A DNA stretch of 39,234 bases. It comes from a virus. Both the position numbers and the translations under genes were made by a program. The notes beneath the pieces are model-generated. The model had not been told where the DNA came from, made no database searches, and saw only the letters and a list, made by a program, of their open reading frames with translations. The DNA is taken from IMG/VR virus record IMGVR_UViG_3300042731_003895, positions 1-39,234 of that record. The stretch is one strand, 5' to 3'. Shown here in pieces: positions 28,205-37,100 of the stretch (positions are counted from its first letter, which is position 1; each line of letters starts with the position of its first letter).

Positions 28205-29194
28205 ATGGCTCTTGAGAGCGCGTCCTGGATCAGTGAGCTTGTTGCCACCAATCCCGCAGGGACGGATGACCGATCCACATCAGACGACCACCACCGCCTG
28301 ATCAAGAAATGCCTGATACAGACGTTGGCCAACTTTGCCGGTGCTGTCACCGTAACGCATACCGAGGTGAATCAGCTCTCGGGTATCGCCAGCAACGTTC
28401 AGACGCAGCTCAACTCAGCCTCGGCTGCGGTGGCCTCACTCTCGGCTGCGGTGGTCTCACTTAACGCCAGGGTGACCTCTGCCTCGGCTGCTGTTGAAAC
28501 GCGGATCAATACGCTGTCAGGCAGTATGGCAGGCTCTGACTCCTCGCTGGATGCCAGAATTACCTCGGCCTCGTTGGCTTTTACCACTAAAGACAATTCC
28601 CTATCGGCTGCTGTGGCCTCTCTCGATGCCAGAATTACCTCGGCCTCGTTGGCCATTGAAACGCGTATTAACACGCTATCCGGCAGTATGGCAGGCTCTG
28701 ACTCCTCGCTGGATGCCAGAATTACCTCGGCCTCGTTGGCCATTGAAACTCGGATCAACACGCTGTCAGCTAGTATGGCAGGCTCTGACTCCTCGCTGGA
28801 TGCCAGAATCAACTCGACAGCGATCGTGCTCGTCGTTAAGGATGCCTCTCAGTCGGCACAATTGACCTCGCTGGACGCCAGGGTGACGAGCGCAAGCGCA
28901 GCAAACACAATCAAAGGCGCTCGGGCTTTTGCGTTTGTGGATCTTAGCGGGACTCTTGTAAATGCTCATAACTTTGCATCATCTACCAAAACCAATACTG
29001 GTATATACGCACTGACTTTGAGTTCATTAATGCCTGATACAAATTATCTCGTTCTCGGCACGAATTATGGAAACACTGGAGTTTTTGTTTCAGTTTCAAG
29101 CAAGACGTCAGCAACTATTGTTTATAGGACTTATGATGCTTCTGCCGGAACCAACGTGGACAATGCCGCCCACATAGTAGTATTTGATGCCTAA
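28205..29194 (+). CDS. Fibre-like protein with repeated trimeric coiled-coil modules
   Basis: 329 aa. After an N-terminal domain (SWISELVATNPAGTDDRSTSDDHHRLIKKCLIQTLANFAG, typical of virion-attachment parts) come four to six copies of SLDARITSASLA(I)ETRINTLSGSMAGSDS-type repeats (about residues 75-225), a pattern that forms triple coiled coils. The C-terminal ~100 residues are a separate beta domain, possibly receptor-binding. GGAG precedes the ATG. Confidence 0.7.
   Translation: MALESASWISELVATNPAGTDDRSTSDDHHRLIKKCLIQTLANFAGAVTVTHTEVNQLSGIASNVQTQLNSASAAVASLSAAVVSLNARVTSASAAVETRINTLSGSMAGSDSSLDARITSASLAFTTKDNSLSAAVASLDARITSASLAIETRINTLSGSMAGSDSSLDARITSASLAIETRINTLSASMAGSDSSLDARINSTAIVLVVKDASQSAQLTSLDARVTSASAANTIKGARAFAFVDLSGTLVNAHNFASSTKTNTGIYALTLSSLMPDTNYLVLGTNYGNTGVFVSVSSKTSATIVYRTYDASAGTNVDNAAHIVVFDA
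28420..28890 (+). repeat. Tandem in-frame repeats of the fibre gene
   Basis: Repeated blocks around 'GCATGGCAGGCTCTGACTCC' and 'GATGCCAGAATTACCTCGGC'-like sequence encode the SAAVASLDARITSAS / GSDSSLDARI modules. Copies are nearly identical at DNA level, so copy number may change by slippage or recombination. Confidence 0.75.
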
Positions 29195-30824
29195 CCGAAC
29201 CGACATCGACGCCGCTGGACAAGTCGGTTTCATCGCTGATATCGACGACACTCAACTTCCACAAAACGCCTGGAGCGATACACGTAATGTTCGATTCTAC
29301 AACGGTCGCGCCAACAAGATGCTTGGCGATAAAGCAGTCTTCGAGGGCTCAGCCAGCGTCATGGGTAATCCGCTCGCGCTTTTCCCTGTGCAGACGGAAA
29401 CCTCGTACCTCTGGGTCTATCCCTCGGATACCCGCATCTATGCCACAGATGGCGACACCCATGCCGACATCTCGGAAAGCGCCACGCTATCACTGACCTA
29501 CACGACAAACGATGATCTGCGTTGGAATGGTGGCGTACTCAACGGCTACGCGATCCTGAACAATGGCAGTGACATTCCTGTTTATTGGAACCCGAGCCTG
29601 TCCAATGATGTCGCCAAGCTGGACTATGATCAGTCCGCAGGCACGACATGGGCTGACATTACCGCAGCACCAAGATGTAACGTCATGCGCGTGTTCAAGG
29701 AGTTCGCGGTCGCCATGGACATCACGGAGAATGCGGTCAGGAACAAGCGGCTGCTGTGGTGGAGTCACCCGGCATCGGCGGTCTCCATGCCAAAGACCTG
29801 GGACTACACCAAGACCAACTATTTCGCGGCACAGGTCGAGCTGGCCGAGACCCAGGGCATCCTGATCGACGCGCTGACCCTGAAGAACGACATGGCCATC
29901 TACAAGGATGATTCGATCTATCGGATGACCTACACGGGCCTGCCGAATATCTTTACTTTCAGAAAAGAGATCGAAACCTTGGGCGCGCTTTCAAGAGACT
30001 GTGTTGTGACAATCTTTGGTAGCCACCTGGTGTTCGGTAATGGCGATGTCATCCTGCACAACTTCTCGGAAACAAAGTCCGTCCTGACAAGGAAGACACG
30101 GCGCTGGCTTTATAACCAGATATCCAGCACGCGCTATGAGCGCTCGTTCGTCCTACTGAATCAGGACCGATCAGAGGTCTGGATCTGCTTCCCTGAGACC
30201 GGAAGCGATTATCCAAGTCTCGCGCTCATCTGGAACTGGGAACATGATACATGCACAGTCAGGGAGCTTAACAATATTGTTTGCGGATCGGTTGGTATTA
30301 TCGATCCTGGGTCTGAAGCAACAACATTCGACGGTCAGACAGGAACCTTTGATACTGACTTCGGCGCGTTCGGTGAGTCCTCGTTCAATCCATCAGCCAC
30401 CCGCCTGGCGCTAGGTCAACGCAGCGCGGCCACATCACCCAAGATTCTCCTGGCTGATTCTACGGAGCAGTTCAGTGGCGTCGATATGACCGCCTATCTG
30501 GAGCGCTCCGCACTGCCGCTGGGTCGTCAGATGCAAGACGGCACCGCCCGGGTGGACCTCGGCAGGATCAAGCAGGTTACTCGCATCATCCCGAGAATTC
30601 GGGCGACCGCGGGCGCCACTATGCAGATCATGGTAGGCACACAGGATCACCCAAACGGGGCGATTTCCTGGCGTCACACCGGCACCTTTACGCCAGAGAC
30701 AGACTGGAAACACGACTGCCGGGTATCAGGCAGACTGATTGCAGTCAGATTTACCTCCACCACCAATATCTCCTGGAGCATGGAAGGCTTCAGCTTGGAG
30801 TGGAGTCTGCGCGGTGACAGATAA
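29187..30824 (+). CDS. Large tail protein (P22 gp10-like hub or stabilisation candidate)
   Basis: 545 aa from the ATG inside the stop of the fibre gene. Beta-rich with repeated blade-like segments (LALFPVQTETSYLWVYPSDTRIYATDGD; SIYRMTYTGLPNIFTFRKEIETLGALSRDCVVTIFGSHLVFGNGDVILHN), as in the beta-propeller tail proteins of P22-like phages. Near the C-terminus TFDGQTGTFDTDFGAF repeats the motif of the 414-aa protein. Confidence 0.7.
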   Translation: MPNRTDIDAAGQVGFIADIDDTQLPQNAWSDTRNVRFYNGRANKMLGDKAVFEGSASVMGNPLALFPVQTETSYLWVYPSDTRIYATDGDTHADISESATLSLTYTTNDDLRWNGGVLNGYAILNNGSDIPVYWNPSLSNDVAKLDYDQSAGTTWADITAAPRCNVMRVFKEFAVAMDITENAVRNKRLLWWSHPASAVSMPKTWDYTKTNYFAAQVELAETQGILIDALTLKNDMAIYKDDSIYRMTYTGLPNIFTFRKEIETLGALSRDCVVTIFGSHLVFGNGDVILHNFSETKSVLTRKTRRWLYNQISSTRYERSFVLLNQDRSEVWICFPETGSDYPSLALIWNWEHDTCTVRELNNIVCGSVGIIDPGSEATTFDGQTGTFDTDFGAFGESSFNPSATRLALGQRSAATSPKILLADSTEQFSGVDMTAYLERSALPLGRQMQDGTARVDLGRIKQVTRIIPRIRATAGATMQIMVGTQDHPNGAISWRHTGTFTPETDWKHDCRVSGRLIAVRFTSTTNISWSMEGFSLEWSLRGDR

Positions 30825-31461
30825 CAAGGAACAGGTCTTCGTCGCTCAATACCCGCCAAGCGGGGATCTGGAGCGCTGGCTGTATGATCAAATGGTGCTC
30901 ATCCAGCAGAGCATCGATACACTCAGAACATCGCAGGGTTCCTGGAACAATCCGAAATGGAACCTACATCCGTCAGTCTCAGCGGAAAGAGTTAAGGGCG
31001 CAGCAACACCCTCGACCACCTACGCGCTGAACTGCAACCTGTATGTTTTTCAAGATACCTATTCTTCAACCGAATCACTGGTATTCAATGAGCAGATTGA
31101 ATCCGGATGGCAGGAAGAAAGCTCGCTGGTGGCTTGTCTGAGAACCGTCAATATCAACTCGATAGCGGGCGATATTGTGTGGGGGCTTACCTATCGCAAG
31201 TCCAACTGCACCAGCCAGCCGTCCAGCGTCACAACAATACAAGTCACCCAAACTCTCTCAGGTACCGCGAACGAGGTTCAAAAAACGGAGTTCGCTTTCG
31301 ACTCAATGGTCGGCATTGGTTTTGCGCCTGCGGTATTCGGTGAACTCTACAGACTGTCAGGAGACGCATCCGACACCGCAACCGGCGGGATCGCGCTTTT
31401 ATCGCTCAACTTCCTTTATAAGAAGAACACCGATGGCAGCCGAGAAAAAACAGCCAAGTGA
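30814..31461 (+). CDS. Tail-associated protein
   Basis: 215 aa starting with GTG inside the previous gene's 3' end. The N-terminal helix (LERWLYDQMVLIQQSIDTLRT) is followed by a beta-rich domain. Conserved neighbours in podovirus tail operons suggest a minor tail or neck protein. No family recognised. Confidence 0.55.
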   Translation: MTDNKEQVFVAQYPPSGDLERWLYDQMVLIQQSIDTLRTSQGSWNNPKWNLHPSVSAERVKGAATPSTTYALNCNLYVFQDTYSSTESLVFNEQIESGWQEESSLVACLRTVNINSIAGDIVWGLTYRKSNCTSQPSSVTTIQVTQTLSGTANEVQKTEFAFDSMVGIGFAPAVFGELYRLSGDASDTATGGIALLSLNFLYKKNTDGSREKTAK

Positions 31462-31861
31462 GATCAGGCTCGTCCAGCCCTATGCGGTGAGGCCTATCTG
31501 GGACCGGGTGTCCGAACTGTTGAAGCCGGCGGTGGACATGAATCCCGGCTTTAATCTCCAGGACGTACTATCCAGTCTTGAAATCAGCACGTCCATGTTA
31601 TGGGTGGCCATTGATGATAGGGGCATCCATGCCGCGATGGTGACTCAACTGTTAAACTATCCACAATGTAAAACGGTTATGTGCTTGTTCATGGGCGGCA
31701 ATCTCATGGGTCGAATGCCTGAGTTTTATCCTCCGCTGAAAGCATACGCCAAGGCGGTGGGTGCCGATTATGTCGAGGGTATTGGGCGGCCTGGCTTCAA
31801 GCGAATCATGAAAGACAAGATCGTCAGTCGTCAGGACCATTTGATTTTAAGTATTGATTAA
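31433..31861 (+). CDS. GNAT-like virion-operon protein
   Basis: 142 aa from MAAEKKQPSEIRLVQPY, overlapping the previous gene by 29 bases. The pattern (IWDRVSELLKPAVDMNPG, TSMLWVAIDDRGIHAAMVTQ, YAKAVGADYVEGIGRPGFKRIM) has the order of an acetyltransferase (GNAT) fold, as in similar small proteins of podovirus tail operons. Activity is unknown, and it may be structural. Confidence 0.5.
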   Translation: MAAEKKQPSEIRLVQPYAVRPIWDRVSELLKPAVDMNPGFNLQDVLSSLEISTSMLWVAIDDRGIHAAMVTQLLNYPQCKTVMCLFMGGNLMGRMPEFYPPLKAYAKAVGADYVEGIGRPGFKRIMKDKIVSRQDHLILSID

Positions 31862-31874
31862 CGGGAGATAGCCA

Positions 31875-33422
31875 ATGTCAGGCGGCGGCAGTTCGACAAA
31901 CACGATTGAAAAAGCTGATCCCTGGGACCCGATACAACCCTACCTGAAACAGGCGGCAAAAGAATGGCAGAATATCTATAATCAGGGGGCTCCTGATTAT
32001 TACCCAGGCCAGACTTACGTCGATCCCAATCAATTGCAGACTGGCGCGGTCAACCAGCTTGCCGACTATGCAGGAAGTCTGAGTGGGTTGGCGGGCACCG
32101 GCTTGAGCGCTCAGGGCGCTATGTTCGACCCGTTCTCCAATCCCTATTCGCAGCTCTCATTGAGCTCGCTCTATCCTTCAATGGGTGCCATGACGCAACT
32201 CATGGGCGGAGCGGGTCAGGCAACCGACACCGCTGGTATGTTGCAGAACATGGGCCTGAACTACAGCCCGGGCATCTACACCCCCATAATGAACATTGCA
32301 GGCTACGCAGATCCCAATCAGGCCCTGGCCCAGATGATGTACGGTCAAGGCAATCCCTATCTGGATCAGATGGTCGGCGCCGCGCAGCAGAACCTGCTGC
32401 AGAACTACGACATCACCACCGGCATGGCGGCAGATGCGTTTGAGTCTCAGATGCTCCCGCAGATCCAGGACGCCAGGAGCCTGATTACGGATGCCCTGGG
32501 CCAGTTCACCGATGTGGCGCTGCCGCAGATTACCGACCAGGGACTAAGAACCGGTACCTCCTATTCAACCAGACAGGATCTTGCGCAAGGCGCAGCGCTT
32601 GGCAATATCTACGACACGCTGAACCGCGATCTCACCAACCTGGCACGTACCTCGGAACTCACCGGTGGCAACATCTACCAGGACATGCTGAGAAATCAGG
32701 CCATGACTCTGGACGATGCCGGCGCCATGGCTCAATCCATGTATGGCGGGGCCTGGGATCAGCAGCAGCAGAACATCCTGAATGCGGCGGGTATCGGCGC
32801 CAACCTACAAGGCAACTGGCAGGACGCCATCCTCCGGGCCGCTGACCTCGATCTCGAGAGGCAGTTGGCCGGCGAAGGTCTGTCCCGAGACTGGGCGAGC
32901 TTGGCGCTGGACGCTTCCCTGGGTGCGGGCGGCCTGGCTGGCGATGCAGCGGGTCAGGGCATGGACCTGTTCGGGGATATCTATGGCCAGAACTACGACA
33001 CCCTGTTTCGCGGTCTCACGGTGCTCCCGCAGACGCTGCAGGCCGGTGCGATACCGTCGCAGCTCATGGGTGCGGCTGGCGACCAGCTCTACCAGTGGCA
33101 ACAGATGCCACTGCAGGCGGCCATGGATCGCTGGAATTACGAGCAGGGCGCACAGCAGGCGCTTCTATCTGATTACTCCAATGCACTGGCCATGCTCGGA
33201 GGAATGGGCGGCATGTCGACCGGATACACTGATACCGCAGGCAACCCGTTGATGGGCGCCATGGGTGGGGCTGCAATGGGTTATGCTGCAGCCGGCGCTA
33301 TTGGTTCGATGGTGGGGGGCGGAGGTGGTGCGGGTGCGGCTAGCGGTGCATCAGCTGGCTCCGTCGGCGGACCTTACACCGCAGCCCTTGGAGCGCTGAT
33401 CGGCTACCTGTTGAGTTCTTAA
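31875..33422 (+). CDS. Internal virion / DNA ejection protein candidate
   Basis: 515 aa, Gln/Ala/Gly/Met-rich. The start MSGGGSSTNTIEKADPWDPI with PYLKQAAKEWQNIYNQG, and the Gly-Ala hydrophobic C-terminus (GAAMGYAAAGAIGSMVGGG), are typical of podovirus ejection proteins that pass into the host with the DNA. GGGAGA ribosome site. Confidence 0.65.
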   Translation: MSGGGSSTNTIEKADPWDPIQPYLKQAAKEWQNIYNQGAPDYYPGQTYVDPNQLQTGAVNQLADYAGSLSGLAGTGLSAQGAMFDPFSNPYSQLSLSSLYPSMGAMTQLMGGAGQATDTAGMLQNMGLNYSPGIYTPIMNIAGYADPNQALAQMMYGQGNPYLDQMVGAAQQNLLQNYDITTGMAADAFESQMLPQIQDARSLITDALGQFTDVALPQITDQGLRTGTSYSTRQDLAQGAALGNIYDTLNRDLTNLARTSELTGGNIYQDMLRNQAMTLDDAGAMAQSMYGGAWDQQQQNILNAAGIGANLQGNWQDAILRAADLDLERQLAGEGLSRDWASLALDASLGAGGLAGDAAGQGMDLFGDIYGQNYDTLFRGLTVLPQTLQAGAIPSQLMGAAGDQLYQWQQMPLQAAMDRWNYEQGAQQALLSDYSNALAMLGGMGGMSTGYTDTAGNPLMGAMGGAAMGYAAAGAIGSMVGGGGGAGAASGASAGSVGGPYTAALGALIGYLLSS

Positions 33423-33434
33423 TTGGAGAATATG

Positions 33435-34154
33435 ATGTTCGGACTATACGATAGCTACGATCTCACTGAGGAAGAAAAAAAAGCGCTGTTGATGCGGCAA
33501 CTACTCGGGTTTGGCTCAAGTATGCTGATCGGCAGCGGCCAGGGCATACCAACAGGCCAGGGGCTCGGCGGTGGTGTGCTGGCCGGACTCCAGGCTGGTG
33601 ACCAAGGGCTTGAGGCGATGCTCAGAAGGCGCCAATCGACCAGTGATCAGGCAATGCAAGAGCGCAAGATGAGCAATGAAGATGCTCGCACTCAGGCCTC
33701 ACTCCTGCAGGCCATCGCTCAAATTACCCAGGCGAACAAACCGGGCGAGGTCACGCAAGCCGATTATGAGGCCATGACGCCAGAACAGCGCGCACTCTAC
33801 AGGCAGCGCATGGAAGCCAGGTATCCTCCCTATCGAGGCGGCACCGGCGGCAACTCCATCGCCGACCTGCTGGCAGATATCGGGATGGAGGATACCGAGC
33901 CACCAAAACCGGAGCCTAAGAAAGACGATGGCCCCGGTATTCTTGATGCTGTCTCTGAATACCTCAAAGGCATTCGCGAACAAGCCACGCCAAAGCCGCA
34001 AGGTAGCGGTGAGTCTGAGATTATCCCGATCAATCGATCCGGCATTAACTTCCCTGAGTGGTTTACGCCTGAAGACCGCGAATGGTTCTTCTACAAATAC
34101 GGGAAACAAGCCAGCCAGAAAGACCTGGAAGAGTTTCTCAAGAGTCTCAAGTAA
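33435..34154 (+). CDS. Virion/ejection-associated protein
   Basis: 239 aa (a second ATG three bases earlier is possible). Acidic start (YDSYDLTEEEKKALLMRQLLGFGS), Gln-rich helical middle, Pro-rich linker, and a short conserved-looking end (WFTPEDREWFFYKYGKQ). It lies between two ejection-type genes and overlaps the next ATG by one base. Confidence 0.55.
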   Translation: MFGLYDSYDLTEEEKKALLMRQLLGFGSSMLIGSGQGIPTGQGLGGGVLAGLQAGDQGLEAMLRRRQSTSDQAMQERKMSNEDARTQASLLQAIAQITQANKPGEVTQADYEAMTPEQRALYRQRMEARYPPYRGGTGGNSIADLLADIGMEDTEPPKPEPKKDDGPGILDAVSEYLKGIREQATPKPQGSGESEIIPINRSGINFPEWFTPEDREWFFYKYGKQASQKDLEEFLKSLK

Positions 34155-37100
34155 TGGCCAGCTATGCCAGTTTTCGCGACCACATGCGGGAGAAGGTGCC
34201 CGGGATCTCTGATGAGGAGATTATCAAGCAGTGGTCTGATTTAGTTAACACAGGACAGGTCGAGCCTGATTTCACGGACGCCCTGAAGCGCGGCGCGGCC
34301 GGCATCGGCGAGGCGCTGTACGGCGCCATGCGCTACCTGGGTCTCGGTGAAGACATTGAACTGGTCAACACCCGGGCGGACTACCCGAACCCCTACGCGC
34401 AACGCCACATCCTGGAGGACCCAGGCGTACTGACCGAGGGCGGGTACTGGTCTCAGTCCCTGGGCGAACTCATCCCACAGGCGCCACTCTGGTTTACCCC
34501 AGGCGGGGCCATCTCCAAGGGCCTGATAGCTGGCGGCCAGGAAGTCCTGCCGGAGTTCACCGAACAACTCGAGGCCGGCATGGACCCGACCGAGGCAAGA
34601 CTTCGGACCGGCGCGGGTATCGGCGGCATCGGCCTGCTGGAGGCCATTCCCTTCGCGCAGATGATGCGTCCCACCAAAGGCGTGGGCGACTTCCTGTCCA
34701 ACATCGGCAAGACCGCACTCAAGGAGGGCACCACCGAAGTGCTGGAGGAGCCTGTGCAGGCGCTTGCCTGGGGCAGAGACCCGGTTGAGGCACTGTATCA
34801 GGGCATCAATGTTTTCCCGATAGCGGCGGCCACCGGCGGCCTGATGGGTGGTGTCGGCCCTGCCGTGAGTACCGCAATGCAGCCGCAGCCGCAAGCCGGC
34901 GGCGACATCCGGACCTCACTGATGCAGGCCGCACGCCAGAACCCGCAGATCATCGAGCAGATCCAGGCTATGGCGGCGCGTCCGGGTGCAGCTCCCCCGC
35001 GGGTTGCGCAACCGCTCGCAACCCCGCAACAGGCACCCGCGCCCCTCGATGGCGCGATGCGCCCCTCAATGGCGCAACAGGTCTTCGCCACCCGTCAGGC
35101 ACCCGAGACGCCGGCCTACACAGCGCCACAGCTTCAGGCTGTTCAGGAGCAAGTCGCTCCGCTACTGGATGAGCGCGGCGACATCGTGATCAAGGCGGAC
35201 ATGAAAAAGCCGTCTCCTGCCGCTATGCGTGGACTGGTGGCCTATGCCGATCAGGCCGGCACCAGGATTCGGATCGACCCGGGAGAGAGCAAGCGGGATG
35301 CGGCATTCTACAAGCGGGTCGGCTTTCGGGAAAACGTGGGCGAGACGCGGGACGAGACAATAGCAGAACCGATGGTGCGCGAGCCGAGAGGTCAGCAAGT
35401 CTTCCCGATGACCGCCTACCACGGATCACCGCACAAGTTAGATCAGTTCTCAACGGATAAGATCGGCACCGGTGAAGGTGCGCAGGCTTATGGGTATGGG
35501 TTGTATTTTGCTGAGAATCCAGCGGTTGCAAAAAGTTACTCAACATCATTATCACCGCCGCCTGCTTTTGTAGATAATGCACAAGAAATATTTCAAGAAG
35601 CATATCCAGAAGGTGCGCGCATAGATGGAACTATCTACAAGAGCATTGAAGACATATCTTCTAATTTAGATTGGTTTCTTCCGCGCGCCAAACTGCCGGA
35701 TAACATAAAATCTCTTATATCAAATTATAATGATGGATTTATCTACGAAGTCGACATCAAAGACGAAACTATCGACAAGATGCTCGATTGGGATAAGCCG
35801 CTGAGTAAAGAAAAGTTGAGGCTCATTGAAGAGCAAGGACAAAAGGAGGGGTACACACGAGCAGGATATATGCATATACATGACAGCGGTGAGCAGGTGT
35901 ATCGTGATATTGCTGATGATCTAGGAGAAAAAGAAGCCTCTGACTTTTTAAATAGGGCTGGTATACCAGGCATCAAATACCTCGACCAAGGCTCACGCGC
36001 AGAAGGCGAAGGAACCAGGAACTTCGTTGTCTTCGACGCCAAAGACGCAAAGATTCTTAGCAGGAACGGCCAGCCGATCACTCAAGAAGAAATGAACGCG
36101 CTGGCCATGCGTTCCGGACTCGGCCAGCCGTCTGACATCGAGATCGAAACAGACACCCAACTCAACGCCGATGACGAAGTAGGCCCCAAGGCGCAGGCCT
36201 TCATGCCGGAGCACCAGGCCCACCTGTCGAGCCTGGGTATCGCTATCTCCAGCGCACTGGACCCCGCTTCCCAGCAGGCGCTGAGCGCCGGCATCGCCGC
36301 ACTCAGGAACGCCAACGTCCCTGCCAGGCTCTTCGATCAGGTCGGCACCGTGTTCGGCTTCAAGGGCAATGACACCGCGCTCATGGTGCGCTCGCATAAC
36401 GGCATGCCTACCATGATCGGAATCAACCCGGAGATGCTCGCCAATCTCCCGCAGGCTGAGTTCCTGGTGAGTCTGGCCCATGAGTTCGGCCATGTCGCCG
36501 ATATCGAGATGTCGCCCCATGGCCTCTCGGTCGCCCAGGTGAGCCCGGAGTTCGGCATCGATCCGGTAGAGCTGACCTTCGACCCTGAGACCGGCGTCCT
36601 GAGTACCGATGTGCTGGGGCCGATCGTCAAGGAGGCGGCTGAGTATTATGCCGAGGCCGATCTGGCTGAGGATGCGATGGCCATGCGCCTTGGTTATCCG
36701 CTGGCAGACCTCATTCATGTGGCCATGGGTAACAAGACCGTCAACACGGCTGAAGGCGCGCAGACGATCCAGGCCATGGCCGCCAAAGACGAAACCATCC
36801 GCGGCGCGGTAAATCATGCCATCGGGCATGAGGTCCGGCGGATACAAGCCGAGACCTTCGCGCAACTGTTCGCGCTCTACCACACCACACCCCAACAGAT
36901 GAAGCAGGCGCTCCCGCAGGGATACCGGTTCGTCAAACGCTACATGGAGGCACTGAATGCAGGGCAAACAATTTCTGACGCTCGCCAGTCAATACAGCGA
37001 TCTTTTTGGCCACAGGATACCGAACGCGGCACTGATGCGGGGGGCTACAGAGGCTGGAACGCCCCTCCCGCAGGCTTTGGAGCAGGCCATCTCAAACGGG

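Noticed and set aside
28420-28890. Regular repeats that might suggest a CRISPR array
   Set aside because: Repeats are in frame, of uneven length and encode coiled-coil modules; no spacers or cas genes.
34241-36967. Long minus-strand ORFs opposite the polyvalent gene
   Set aside because: Low-quality shadows of a strongly coding plus-strand frame with recognisable domains.
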